Positions 46,350 through 55,060 are shown, counted from the first letter of the stretch. The stretch: DNA of 64,000 nucleotides from Proteobacteria bacterium ST_bin12 (GCA_002083635.1 MSXP01000004.1:62001-126000), one strand, 5' to 3'. Numbers and translations are program-made. The notes: generated from the sequence alone by a model not told the origin.

Positions 46350-47372
46350 ATGCTGAAATATTTAGTTAAACGTGTACTGTGGATGATACCTTTGCTGATT
46401 GGTATCAGCCTTATTTCGTTCTTTATCATGCACTTAGCGCCTGGCGATATCACCAATAATGAGGCAGCATTTAATCCAAAAGCATCTGAAGAATCACGCC
46501 AAAAATTGCGTGAGCTATACAACTTGGACAAACCAGTCATCGTGCAATACGGCTTATGGCTTAAGCGAATGGGCACATTGGATTTCGGCAATTCATTTGC
46601 ATCACATCAAAAACCTGTGTTTTGGCAAACGACAGATAAAGATGGCAATGTGACCAAAGGCATGATTCAAGAAGCACTGCCAATCACTTTAATGATTAAT
46701 ATTTTAGGCTTAATTATTACGTTAAGTCTGGCGATTCCATTGGGCATTGTCGCTGCGCGAAAATATACCTTATGGCAAGATAAATCTATTACGCTATTCA
46801 ATTTTATTGGCTTTTCTATCCCAGGTTTTTGGCTTTCATTGTTGCTCATGTACTGGCTAGGCGTAATGAATAATTGGCTACCTATTTCTGGTTTGCATAG
46901 CATCAATTACGAATCGTTAGACACTTGGTCAAAAATTAAAGATAGCGTCAGCCACCTTATATTACCCGTCATCATTCCATCGGTAACAGGCTTAGCGGGT
47001 ATTACGCTGTTTGTAAAAAACGGTATGCTAGATGTATTTCATCAAGACTACATTACCACCGCGCGCGCTAAAGGTCTAAGTGAGCATAAAGTAGTGTATA
47101 CACATGCGCTGCGCAATGCATTACTGCCGCTTATCACTATTGTTGGCTTATCTATTCCAGGTTTAATTGGTGGCTCAGTCATTGCCGAAACGATTTTTGC
47201 CATACCTGGTATGGGTAAATTATTTTTTGATAGCGTGCTGATGCGCGATTTTCCAGTGATTATGGGTATACTCACCATTGGCTCTGCACTCACACTTGTT
47301 GGCAATTTATTAGCAGACTTAGCCTACGCATGGGCTGACCCGCGCGTAAGGCGTGGCGTTGTTAGAAATTAA
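46350..47372 (+). CDS. Peptide ABC transporter permease, DppB-like
   Basis: 340 aa, six TM helices. N-terminal MLKYLVKRVLWMIPLLIGIS and LLIGISLISFFIMHLAPGD are classic for DppB/OppB. A 45-residue periplasmic insert holds DKDGNVTKG. EAA loop DYITTARAKGLSEHKVVYTH (about 232) contacts the ATPase. The next permease starts 4 nt after the stop. Confidence 0.92.
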   Translation: MLKYLVKRVLWMIPLLIGISLISFFIMHLAPGDITNNEAAFNPKASEESRQKLRELYNLDKPVIVQYGLWLKRMGTLDFGNSFASHQKPVFWQTTDKDGNVTKGMIQEALPITLMINILGLIITLSLAIPLGIVAARKYTLWQDKSITLFNFIGFSIPGFWLSLLLMYWLGVMNNWLPISGLHSINYESLDTWSKIKDSVSHLILPVIIPSVTGLAGITLFVKNGMLDVFHQDYITTARAKGLSEHKVVYTHALRNALLPLITIVGLSIPGLIGGSVIAETIFAIPGMGKLFFDSVLMRDFPVIMGILTIGSALTLVGNLLADLAYAWADPRVRRGVVRN

Positions 47373-47376
47373 CACC

Positions 47377-48213
47377 ATGAATGAAGTCCTATTCAAAAAA
47401 GCCTTATCAAACCCATTAGCAATGGTTGGGTTTGTCATTATCGTCAGCGTCTTTGTTTTGGCTATGCTGGCACCTTTTATCTCACCTTACAATCCAAATG
47501 ATATTGACGTAAAAGCCATCCTGCTCGCCCCATCATGGCAGCATTGGATGGGCACTGATGGGCTTGGTCGCGACGTCTTAAGCCGCATGCTACATGGAGG
47601 TCGTATTTCGCTGCTAGTGGGCTTGGTAGCGGTTGGTATCGCAACCGCTATCGGCATCGTTTTAGGTGCTATCTCTGGCTACTATCGTGGCTGGGTAGAT
47701 ACCTTAATCATGCGCCTAGTGGATGTGATGTTATCCATCCCCAGCTTCTTTCTAATATTAGCCGTTATCGCTTTTTTAACGCCATCTATTTGGAATATTA
47801 TGATTGTGATTGGGCTAACTTCATGGATGGGCGTTACTCGATTGGTGCGCGCTGAATTTCTAAGCTTAACTGGCCGCGAGTTTGTGTTGGCGTCACGCAC
47901 ATTGGGTGCAAAAGATGCGCGCCTTATTTTTACCCATTTACTGCCCAATAGCTTAACGCCAATTATCGTAAGCGCAGTTTTGGGCGTGGCAGGTGCAGTA
48001 TTGATGGAATCAGGACTTAGCTTTTTAGGGCTTGGTGTGCAAGCGCCGCAAGCATCATGGGGAAATATTCTCACCGATGGCAAAGAGTATATTCAATTCG
48101 CATGGTGGTTATCGCTGTTTCCTGGCCTTGCCATCTTAATTACCGTGTTAGGGTATAATTTGCTCGGAGAGGGTTTGCGCGATGCGCTGGACCCAAGATC
48201 AAATATTAGGTAA
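47377..48213 (+). CDS. Peptide ABC transporter permease, DppC-like
   Basis: 278 aa from ATG 47377 (MNEVLFKKALSNPLAMVG). HWMGTDGLGRDVLSRMLHGG (about 57-76) is the DppC/OppC signature and EFVLASRTLGAKDARLIFTH is the EAA loop. LMESGLSFLGLGVQAPQASW also fits. No ATPase gene follows; fabI comes next, so the ATPase must be elsewhere. Confidence 0.92.
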   Translation: MNEVLFKKALSNPLAMVGFVIIVSVFVLAMLAPFISPYNPNDIDVKAILLAPSWQHWMGTDGLGRDVLSRMLHGGRISLLVGLVAVGIATAIGIVLGAISGYYRGWVDTLIMRLVDVMLSIPSFFLILAVIAFLTPSIWNIMIVIGLTSWMGVTRLVRAEFLSLTGREFVLASRTLGAKDARLIFTHLLPNSLTPIIVSAVLGVAGAVLMESGLSFLGLGVQAPQASWGNILTDGKEYIQFAWWLSLFPGLAILITVLGYNLLGEGLRDALDPRSNIR

Positions 48214-48270
48214 CTTATATGGTTAAGTATTTGATTAATTAGTGAATATTATCAATCAACAGGATTCGTT

Positions 48271-49056
48271 ATGGGATTTTTAGCAGGAAAAAAAGTATTA
48301 ATCGCAGGTTTACTCAGTAATCGTTCAATTGCTTACGGCATTGCCGCTGCCATGAAGCGCGAGGGTGCAGAGCTTGCTTTTACTTATCAGTTAGAAAAAC
48401 ATGAAGACCGTGTAGCGGGCTTGGCTGCAGATTTTGATTCTAAAATCGTGTTGCCATGTGATGTCGCTGAAGATGCACAAATTGATGCCCTTTTTCCGGC
48501 GCTTGCTAAACATTGGGACGGCGTAGATAGTGTTGTGCACTCATTGGCTTTTGTACCCAAAGTGGCATTAGATGGCGATTACTTAGATGCTGTGAACCGC
48601 GAATATTTCCGCATCGCGCATGACATCAGCTCATATAGTTTTTCTGCGCTAGCTAAAGCAGCATACCCAATGATGGAGGGTCGTAACGGTAGCTTGCTGA
48701 CATTAAGCTATTTGGGTGCAGAGCGTACCATGCCTAACTACAACGTGATGGGCGTTGCTAAAGCCAGCTTAGAAGCCAACGTGCGCTATTTAGCCCAAAG
48801 CTTAGGGCCACGTGGCATCCGCGTCAACGCAGTATCTGCAGGCCCGATTAAAACCTTGGCTGCCTCTGGTATTGCCGACTTTGACAAAATGATTGGTTTT
48901 AATGAGCGCCATGCGGCGTTACGTCGCAATGTTACTATCGAAGAAGTCGGCAACACTGCCGCATTTCTATGTAGTGATTTAGCGTCTGGCATTACAGGAG
49001 AGATTACTTATGTAGATGGCGGTATGAATATTACGGCAGCTGGTCAAATAGATTAG
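48271..49056 (+). CDS. fabI: Enoyl-[acyl-carrier-protein] reductase (NADH)
   Basis: Last step of each fatty acid elongation round. 261 aa [23 protein letters not shown] (NADH site, residues 6-25), catalytic Tyr/Lys in [20 protein letters not shown] (about Y156, K163). [18 protein letters not shown] follows and [10 protein letters not shown] ends it. AGGA ribosome site. Convergent with ppiD, sharing a terminator. Confidence 0.95.
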   Translation: MGFLAGKKVLIAGLLSNRSIAYGIAAAMKREGAELAFTYQLEKHEDRVAGLAADFDSKIVLPCDVAEDAQIDALFPALAKHWDGVDSVVHSLAFVPKVALDGDYLDAVNREYFRIAHDISSYSFSALAKAAYPMMEGRNGSLLTLSYLGAERTMPNYNVMGVAKASLEANVRYLAQSLGPRGIRVNAVSAGPIKTLAASGIADFDKMIGFNERHAALRRNVTIEEVGNTAAFLCSDLASGITGEITYVDGGMNITAAGQID

Positions 49057-49081
49057 TCAACTTTTGAAATAGCATCAAAAT

Positions 49082-49113
49082 AAAAAAGCCGATATTTTCA
49101 TATCGGCTTTTTT
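49082..49113. terminator. Bidirectional terminator, fabI / ppiD
   Basis: Perfect 14-bp stem AAAAAAGCCGATAT / ATATCGGCTTTTTT with a TTTC loop, T-runs on both strands, between two convergent genes. Confidence 0.95.
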
Positions 49114-49129
49114 ATTAAACTAATTTTTA

Positions 49130-51025
49130 TTAATTATCTAAATTAGTTTGCAGCAATTTGCGATTAACCACAACATCGCTATTTGCCTTAAGCGATTTAC
49201 CATATGCGCTCATATACTCTGCAGCAACCGCAGCTTCATATTCAGCATCAGCAGTTTGCTTTACATCAGCATTTAAGGTGTTATCAACACGGCTTACTTG
49301 AACAATCGTGTAAGCATTATTGCCATCCATATAACCAGCATAAGCAGGCAGCTTGCTCACATCCATTTTAAAAGCTTGTTTCATGACTAAATCTGTTAAG
49401 CCTTGTGCGTTTTTACGATCAACCACCACTGGGGTAATCCAATCCAACTCACTAGAAGCACCACCTGATTTAAGCGATGCCAGTATACTTAACCCTTTTT
49501 CAGTCGTCTTTTTAGCAGCTTGTTCAAGCTTCAATAAAGCTTCAATACCGCCCTTTACTTCATCAAAACTGCGCGGTGCTGTCGGTTTATATTCTAATAC
49601 ACGTGCAGAAACCAAATTGTTTGGCGATACTTCTACTGCTTCTGAATTTCGCTTTTCTTTTAGCACATCATCAGAAAAGACCAAACTCATTAACTTATCG
49701 TTTTTGAAAAACTTAGCACCATCTTCACGACTCATCCACGGGCTTGTTTGCACTTGTAGGGCAAATTTTTCAGCTGCTGGCTTTAAGCTACCAGACTGTT
49801 CATACACGGTATTACTAAAATCATCTGCTAACTCCGCATATTTAACTTGTGCCTTTTGAAAAATCAACTCACCTTTAATTTGCGGCTTCATACTTTCAAA
49901 AGAAGACGATTGGCCTGTAATGCCATTTAATTTAATGATGTGATAACCAAACTCAGATTCAACCAAATCACTGATTTGATCAACTTTCATTGCAAAAACA
50001 GTGTCTTCAAATGGCTTCACCATTGCACCGCGACCAAAACTACCTAAATCTCCGCCTTTGCTTGCCGATCCAGGATCTTGCGAATTTTTAAATGCCAACT
50101 CTTCAAACCGAGATGGATCTTTTTTTAGTTGCATTAAAATATCTGTTGCCTTATTTTTGGCACTGGCTTTTTCTTCAGGCGTTGTAGAAGCGCTAAATCC
50201 AATCAAAATATGGCTCGCTTGGCGCTGCTCATCACCCTGAAATTTAGATACATTTTCATCATAAAACTGTTTAACTTCGGCATCAGTCACTTGAACTTGA
50301 GACACTAAGCCAGCTGCAGACAATAATGCAAACTCCAATTTAACTTGCGCAGGCACTTTAAATTTATCTTTATGTAACTCGTAATAAGCCTTTACTTGCT
50401 CAAGCGTCACATTGCTTTGCGAAATGAATTCTGCAGTTTTAATTTCTGCATAACTCACTTCACGTTGTTGGTATGCATACTTAACCGCATGCTCCGCAAC
50501 CCCTTTTGGAACAGAAACCAGCAAACTCAAACCTTCGCGCGCTTGTTGCGTTAACAATTCATTTCGACGATCGTTTTCAAACCTACTAACCGTTAATTTA
50601 TTTTGCGCGAGTGTTTTTTGATAAATATCTTCAGAGAACTTACCATCTTGCTGAAACTCAGGCATGCCCAAAATATAAGTACTCAGTTGTTCATCACTAA
50701 TTTTAAATTTTGATTTTTGAATTTCTTCGTTCACCAATCGGCGCGTGATTAAACCATCCAATACAGACTGCTTTAGCTCAGGGCTTTCTAACATAGCGGC
50801 GTCTACTTTTTGCCCTTCAGATTGCAAACGATTACGCACGTTTTCAATAGCATTGCCATACTCTTGAATAGAAATCTTATCCCCATTTACTTTTGCAATT
50901 GCAACATTGCTGCCAGCATCATTAAAGTAAGAATCAATGCCAAACAATGCGAATGGAATTGTAATTAAAGCCAAAATAGCTTTCGCTATCCAGCCTTGAG
51001 TGTGATGACGAATTGCATCTAACAT
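49130..51025 (-). CDS. ppiD: Periplasmic folding chaperone PpiD (SurA_N / rotamase)
   Basis: 631 aa, inner-membrane anchored facing the periplasm. One TM helix (about 13-34, WIAKAILALITIPFALFGID). SurA_N-like region (about 40-190), parvulin rotamase domain (about 265-360: QASHILIGFS, GGDLGSFGRGAMVKPFED, SEFGYHIIKLNGI), and a long C-terminal arm. Assists folding of exported proteins. In relatives it directly follows hupB and tRNA-Val/Asp; here the 3.8-kb element intervenes. Confidence 0.93.
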   Translation of the reverse strand: MLDAIRHHTQGWIAKAILALITIPFALFGIDSYFNDAGSNVAIAKVNGDKISIQEYGNAIENVRNRLQSEGQKVDAAMLESPELKQSVLDGLITRRLVNEEIQKSKFKISDEQLSTYILGMPEFQQDGKFSEDIYQKTLAQNKLTVSRFENDRRNELLTQQAREGLSLLVSVPKGVAEHAVKYAYQQREVSYAEIKTAEFISQSNVTLEQVKAYYELHKDKFKVPAQVKLEFALLSAAGLVSQVQVTDAEVKQFYDENVSKFQGDEQRQASHILIGFSASTTPEEKASAKNKATDILMQLKKDPSRFEELAFKNSQDPGSASKGGDLGSFGRGAMVKPFEDTVFAMKVDQISDLVESEFGYHIIKLNGITGQSSSFESMKPQIKGELIFQKAQVKYAELADDFSNTVYEQSGSLKPAAEKFALQVQTSPWMSREDGAKFFKNDKLMSLVFSDDVLKEKRNSEAVEVSPNNLVSARVLEYKPTAPRSFDEVKGGIEALLKLEQAAKKTTEKGLSILASLKSGGASSELDWITPVVVDRKNAQGLTDLVMKQAFKMDVSKLPAYAGYMDGNNAYTIVQVSRVDNTLNADVKQTADAEYEAAVAAEYMSAYGKSLKANSDVVVNRKLLQTNLDN

Positions 51026-51261
51026 AACTTCACTTTCTAAAAACTTAACCAGAATTTAATGAATAAAAATACAACTGTAAGTCGCGCCTAATCTAGGAGA
51101 CACCTATTATATAACAATTGCGCATACAATCAGCCAATCGAATATATCCAGCATGATGTTAATTAATGTTTTTGAAAGCTTGATCAGTTTTTAGTTTAAA
51201 CATTATCTAAATTAAAAAATTAATTAATGTTTGAGCTACTTAAAAACAAGTTTTGAAAATA

Positions 51262-51290
51262 AAAAAAGCGAGCACTAAGCTCGCTTTTTT
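51262..51290. terminator. Original terminator of tRNA-Asp, now stranded behind the element
   Basis: Perfect 12-bp stem AAAAAAGCGAGC / GCTCGCTTTTTT with ACTAA loop, strong on either strand. It lies 5 nt beyond the attR copy of the tRNA 3' end, where the tRNA-Asp terminator would have been before insertion. The gap 51026-51261 upstream of ppiD holds no gene that I can support. Confidence 0.8.
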
Positions 51291-51295
51291 ATATG

Positions 51296-51315
51296 TTGGC
51301 GGAGTGGACGGGACT
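51296..51315. repeat. attR: duplicated tRNA-Asp 3' end
   Basis: Exact copy of 55103-55122. It is followed by GTTACC-A-GGTAAC (51316-51328). A 9-bp inverted repeat GGCGGAGTG (51298-51306) / CACTCCGCC (51328-51336) encloses that palindrome and could be a core-type integrase binding site. Confidence 0.88.
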
Positions 51316-51390
51316 GTTACCAGGTAACACTCCGCCACTCTTACAAACCAAGCCAGTATTGAAGCCCAGTAGCGAGTGATTAAAATTTTA

Positions 51391-51421
51391 GTAGCAGAAC
51401 TTGCTACCAAATTTGCTACCA
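51391..51421. repeat. Integrase arm-type sites, distal end
   Basis: TTGCTACCA appears in tandem at an 11-bp spacing in 51401-51421, with an inverted copy (GTAGCA, 51391-51396). The 21-nt tandem differs in one base from 55030-55050 at the other end, in the same orientation. Position and repetition suggest arm sites for the integrase. Confidence 0.7.
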
Positions 51422-51592
51422 CTATATTTTACACTTTTTTGTTAAAATGTCGGCAGGAATATTGAAAACCACTTCCTCATGTGTATCTTGGTAGGTATCA
51501 ATTAACTCGCTTAAATACCGCATATGCTCTTTAAGCTTGTTAATGTCTTGAACTTCAATTGCTTTATTGTTGATATGTATTAACAATCTCAT
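51422..51592 (-). CDS. 56-aa protein coupled to the relaxase gene
   Basis: Small frame from ATG 51592 to TAG 51422. Its start overlaps the relaxase stop as ATGA (51592-51589), strong evidence that it is translated by coupling. The protein begins MRLLIHINNKAIEVQDINKL, has a mixed helical middle (LKEHMRYLSELIDTYQDTHE) and a Lys/Cys tail. No family recognised. It could be an accessory to the relaxase. It ends at the arm-site repeats. Confidence 0.65.
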   Translation of the reverse strand: MRLLIHINNKAIEVQDINKLKEHMRYLSELIDTYQDTHEEVVFNIPADILTKKCKI

Positions 51593-52620
51593 AACTTTTT
51601 ACCTTTCGTCATACTGCTATTAGGAGCATTGGCATCTTTTCTAATTTTGTGCATTTTGAAACTAGTAGCAATTTGTGGGTAATTATCTTTAACAAATTGA
51701 GCTAGCTCTAAATCTTGCACACCTTCTGCAATAGCTTTGTGTTCATTTTCCACTTGAGCCTGCATATCAATTAAATTGGCAATCTGTTGTTCTAGTTCAA
51801 GCATAGAGAGATTGAGTGTATTAGATTTAACATTGATATCTGCTGCCTGCTCTTTTACCTTCTTAAATGCTTTAGCAACTAGCTTGGTAGCTCTCTTCCT
51901 ATCTTTCCACTCTGTTCTATTCAATCGTTGAGCTTTTGGACCCAATCTATCTAAACCACAATACACAGATACAGTTTGATAAAAATCATCTTGAAATAGT
52001 CGCATTGCATTTTTATAAGCATGCACCTGCTCTTTTTTATTCACTGGTTGATTAAGTGCCTTCGCCTCTTTCTCAATTCTGATATTTTCTGCAAAGCCTG
52101 GGTGCATTGCAGGGGTATCAGCTACTTTTGATTTATTCACCACATAGAAATGTATATGGGGGTATTGCTCATCTGTATGCTCTAAAACACACAACAAGTT
52201 GTCGCCCCATTGTTTTTTCATGAACTCCATAGATTGCTCTTTAAACATAATGTAATTCTGTTCATCATCAGGTGACCATTCTGCAATTCTTGGTTTTGGG
52301 TATGAAACTACTCCAGCCAGTAAGATATTCTTGTCACTTTTGATTTTTCTGCCAAGACTATCTTTTTCAGTTTCTACTTGTGCCAGCACATTTTCATAAT
52401 GCACATCTAGGGTAAAATCATTTTGACTATACAAATAAGTGGGAGGCGCGGGGATAAAACCATCTGCAATGATATGTTCTGTGAAACCTTCTACTCTAGT
52501 AGCCTCCCAAACCACACCACCACTGCTTGTTTTTCTACCTGCCCCATTTTGTAATAATGCACCAGCTCTTGAATACAATTCCAAGTGCATAAATTGGCTT
52601 GTTGTTTGTTTTTTTGCCAT
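51589..52620 (-). CDS. MobV-like relaxase / plasmid recombination (Pre/Mob) protein
   Basis: 343 aa from ATG 52620 (MAKKQTTSQF), preceded by AGGAG at good spacing; an upstream frame adds 8 residues. The HUH-type signature HTDEQYPHIHFYVV (about residues 150-163) fits the MobV motif HxDE-x2-PHxH. HLELYSRAGA near the start and YKNAMRLFQDDFYQTV / GLDRLGPKAQRL (about 200-235) match proteobacterial proteins annotated as plasmid recombination proteins. A coiled coil (about 255-310) follows. It would nick DNA at an origin of transfer, plausibly in the adjacent hairpin region. No coupling protein or pilus genes are present. Confidence 0.8.
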   Translation of the reverse strand: MAKKQTTSQFMHLELYSRAGALLQNGAGRKTSSGGVVWEATRVEGFTEHIIADGFIPAPPTYLYSQNDFTLDVHYENVLAQVETEKDSLGRKIKSDKNILLAGVVSYPKPRIAEWSPDDEQNYIMFKEQSMEFMKKQWGDNLLCVLEHTDEQYPHIHFYVVNKSKVADTPAMHPGFAENIRIEKEAKALNQPVNKKEQVHAYKNAMRLFQDDFYQTVSVYCGLDRLGPKAQRLNRTEWKDRKRATKLVAKAFKKVKEQAADINVKSNTLNLSMLELEQQIANLIDMQAQVENEHKAIAEGVQDLELAQFVKDNYPQIATSFKMHKIRKDANAPNSSMTKGKKL

Positions 52621-52673
52621 GTTAAAAATCTCCTGCTCTAACATAGTTATCGCAGATAATTTTCAAATGTCAA

Positions 52674-52874
52674 CTTACCCCTACGGTGTAAGCATGTATG
52701 TAGATAGATTTTTAATGATTTTTTTGGGGTATGTAGGGTTTTGATAGGTCTAGGTACAGACTAGGGGTATCTACGATACCCACACGATAAAGCTTCGCTT
52801 TTTCGTTCAGCCTGCCAAAGAGAGGTTGCACCTCTCTTATGGAATCTCACCAAGACCTTGAGATTACATCTCAA
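52674..52874 (-). other. Array of five GNA-triloop hairpins (candidate oriT or single-strand origin)
   Basis: The gap 52621-52951 has no gene. It holds five inverted repeats, each with a 3-nt loop: 52674-52692 (8-bp arms, one mismatch), 52765-52781 (7 bp), 52789-52801 (5 bp), 52818-52838 (9 bp), 52858-52874 (7 bp). On the minus strand the loops are GTA, GTA, GAA, GCA, GTA: all GNA. The third contains GCGAAGC, a DNA hairpin known for unusual stability. It directly precedes the relaxase gene. Function as oriT, single-strand origin or primer site is inference. Confidence 0.7.
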
Positions 52875-52896
52875 ATACTGTGCCATCATAAATAAA

Positions 52897-52919
52897 AAAC
52901 CAGCAAAAAATGCTGGTTT
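52897..52919 (-). terminator. Terminator of the integrase operon
   Basis: Perfect 9-bp stem AAACCAGCA / TGCTGGTTT with a 5-nt loop. On the minus strand it is followed by a T-rich stretch (TTTTTTATT). It lies 33 nt beyond the end of the exported-protein gene. Confidence 0.85.
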
Positions 52920-52951
52920 CATATCTATGAAGGTAATGATTAATTGATATT

Positions 52952-53437
52952 TTACTTTTGATACTTTCTCTTTAATTCCAAATTATCTTGCTTTAGCTTT
53001 TCATAATATTTCATTCGTTCAGCATTTTGCTTTTGCATCAATTCAATCATTTTCTTAGGGTCAGAATACTCTTCTTGCTTGCAAGGAGTTTCACTGACAT
53101 TGAATACATTTAAACCAACAGAATTAACTCTGTTTTGTAAAATCGCAATTTGCTGACCACCATATCTACTTGAAATCAAAAATGCTGGTTTATTATCTCC
53201 ATCATTCCAACCTGCCCCACCAATATTTGAATCATATGATGTGTAGCAGTTACTACCAAATTTCAACTTAGCACCTGAACTATAGTCATAGCTCTCATTT
53301 TTCATTTTAACTACTTGCCCAACATCTAAAATCTGGCTATCAATTAATTCTTTATGATTACTGTATATATCAAAATCTTCTGCAAATACCAGTGGGCTCA
53401 ACAATGCTAATATCAGTGTTAAAGGGTATCTATTCAT
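52952..53437 (-). CDS. Exported protein of unknown function, cargo of the element
   Basis: 161 aa. Signal peptide 1-19 (NRYPLTLILALLSPLVFA). The mature part has two Cys (GSNCYTSYDS and ETPCKQEE), likely a disulfide, and mixed beta-type sequence (about 30-115). A charged helix, probably coiled coil (about 128-160), ends it. I recognise no family. It starts 3 nt after the HTH gene ends, so it belongs to the integrase operon. A periplasmic role such as surface or entry exclusion is possible but unsupported. Confidence 0.7.
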   Translation of the reverse strand: MNRYPLTLILALLSPLVFAEDFDIYSNHKELIDSQILDVGQVVKMKNESYDYSSGAKLKFGSNCYTSYDSNIGGAGWNDGDNKPAFLISSRYGGQQIAILQNRVNSVGLNVFNVSETPCKQEEYSDPKKMIELMQKQNAERMKYYEKLKQDNLELKRKYQK

Positions 53438-53440
53438 AAT

Positions 53441-53770
53441 CTAGCTTTCCAAGTTTTTATTAGCAATAAAATCAACAAGCCCTTGTTTTGCTTGTGTGGA
53501 TTGCACAAGTATCAATCTCATAAGTTCAAAATCTAACTTAGACATATGTATCAAACTAAGATTATCTCTATCCATCCAATCATCTGGTAATAATAATAAT
53601 ACACTTTCAATTTCTCGTGCCACAGAATTACTGACTTCTCTACTGCCATCAATCATTTCAGACAAATATGCACTATTTGTTATGTTTTCTAACTTTTTAG
53701 AAAAACTTTTATGAGTTAGATTCAAATACCTAATTACACCTAAATTCTCTGCTCGTATATTTTTAGCCAT
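53441..53770 (-). CDS. Small XRE-like helix-turn-helix protein
   Basis: 109 aa. The first 70 residues look like a Cro/CI-type HTH: SFSKKLENITNSAYLSEMID (helices 2-3), then SVAREIESVLLLLPDDWMDR, a phrase common in phage-type HTH regulators. The C-terminal 35 residues are helical. Likely represses the element's operon or acts as a directionality factor. Starts 9 nt after the integrase stop, same strand. Confidence 0.68.
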   Translation of the reverse strand: MAKNIRAENLGVIRYLNLTHKSFSKKLENITNSAYLSEMIDGSREVSNSVAREIESVLLLLPDDWMDRDNLSLIHMSKLDFELMRLILVQSTQAKQGLVDFIANKNLES

Positions 53771-53779
53771 AAAAATCCA

Positions 53780-55027
53780 TTATTGTAGGTTTTCAAATTT
53801 AATCAATTTCAAAATATTAGCTTGCACTGGATTTACAAGGTCAGTCAATTCTTTAATAGTGAATTGATTAGAGTAAATTGTATTATTGATATTTTCAAAC
53901 TCGTGTCCTACCATCTGACATCTAGCCTCAATAGGCACTTTTTCAGATTTCATAGAATTATTAAAAAATTTCCTTAATGAGTGAAGGACTAATTTATTTC
54001 TAATGATTTCCAACTTCACTAAATGTCGTTTGAATTTCTTACCAACTGCATTACCAGAACCTTTTCCTTCTAGCTCTAAATATCTAAACATCTTAGTTTT
54101 TCCAGTAGCGAATGTTTTGAGTTCATCATAAAGAGCTTGTGGCAATGGTATTTCTCTAATGCCAGCAACTGTTTTACTATCTCTAATGACTATGTGGGGT
54201 GGCACATCTTTCAACTGGCTAATTTCCAAACTAGTGATTTCAGAAGCTCTTGCACCAGTGACAAGCGCAGTCAAAATACAATAATAGAAGTCAGGATCCT
54301 CTTGTTTAAAGGTTTGCAAGTATTCTGATTTAAAAATTTGCTGAATTTCTTCCGCTTCAAAAATACCATAACCACCTTTTGCTCTATCTTTCTTAGACAT
54401 CAATCTTCTTTCAGCAGCGGGATTGTCTTTAAAGTAGTAGCCCTGTTTGATTGCAAAATTGAATATGGTGTTGAGTATACCAATCTTGTTGTCAATGGTT
54501 CTAGGCTCGTTAAAAGTAGCTAGATGGTCCATATATCTAGTGACATCGGAATTGTCATACTCACTGATGTATTGATTACCAGAATAACCAGCAAACTCGT
54601 TCACTGTTTTTTTATATTGCAAAGCTGTAGCAGGTTTCAATTGTTTTTTAAGATTGAAAAACTTCTCTACTACTTCGGGGAGTCGCAGACCAATAGGTGC
54701 TTTCAATTCATCTCCCCCATGCTTGGGGGTCGGGGGGCTGGTATGCTGGACTTTTAAACCAATTCTATCTATGTTGGCTAAGGCATCCATCATATCGGCA
54801 TGGTCTTCTCTACCATTGGATTTAAATACACCTCTCCCAAGGTCTATTTCGTATTTTTTGATTTTCTTGAGGTCAATGGTCATATCAATCACTTTTAGAA
54901 GCTCTAAGGCTCTAATCATAGCAATTGCAGGGTCTTTTGTGTTCAATGACCGTTTGATTTGATGATTTTCATATCTAGTATGAAAGTAGTATTGACCATT
55001 TCTTGCATAAACTGGAAGTTTTAACAT
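53780..55027 (-). CDS. int: Tyrosine recombinase / phage-type integrase
   Basis: 415 aa from ATG 55027 (MLKLPVYARNGQYYFHTRY). N-terminal arm-binding fold (about 1-60), SAM-like core-binding domain (about 135-220), catalytic domain (about 225-405) with TGARASEITSLE (Arg), RDSKTVAGIREIPL, LHSLRKFFNNSM (His-x-x-Arg) and IYSNQFT with the nucleophile Tyr. Sits next to the tRNA 3' end, transcribed away from it. An arm-type repeat lies directly over its ribosome site, so bound integrase may limit its own synthesis. An upstream frame to 55072 runs into the terminator and is not used. Confidence 0.9.
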   Translation of the reverse strand: MLKLPVYARNGQYYFHTRYENHQIKRSLNTKDPAIAMIRALELLKVIDMTIDLKKIKKYEIDLGRGVFKSNGREDHADMMDALANIDRIGLKVQHTSPPTPKHGGDELKAPIGLRLPEVVEKFFNLKKQLKPATALQYKKTVNEFAGYSGNQYISEYDNSDVTRYMDHLATFNEPRTIDNKIGILNTIFNFAIKQGYYFKDNPAAERRLMSKKDRAKGGYGIFEAEEIQQIFKSEYLQTFKQEDPDFYYCILTALVTGARASEITSLEISQLKDVPPHIVIRDSKTVAGIREIPLPQALYDELKTFATGKTKMFRYLELEGKGSGNAVGKKFKRHLVKLEIIRNKLVLHSLRKFFNNSMKSEKVPIEARCQMVGHEFENINNTIYSNQFTIKELTDLVNPVQANILKLIKFENLQ

Positions 55028-55029
55028 AT

Positions 55030-55050
55030 TTGCTACCAAATATGCTACCA
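55030..55050. repeat. Integrase arm-type sites, tRNA-proximal end
   Basis: Tandem TTGCTACCA units at 11-bp spacing, 20 of 21 bases identical to 51401-51421 and in the same orientation. They lie 3 nt upstream of the integrase start codon. Confidence 0.7.
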
Positions 55051-55060
55051 GGCAAAAACG

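Noticed and set aside
49353..49859. 168-aa plus-strand frame opposite ppiD
   Set aside because: Shadow of well-conserved PpiD coding sequence.
51240..51422. 60-aa frame over attR and the arm sites
   Set aside because: Crosses a terminator, the att repeat and the arm repeats, and runs against the plan of the element; no family features.
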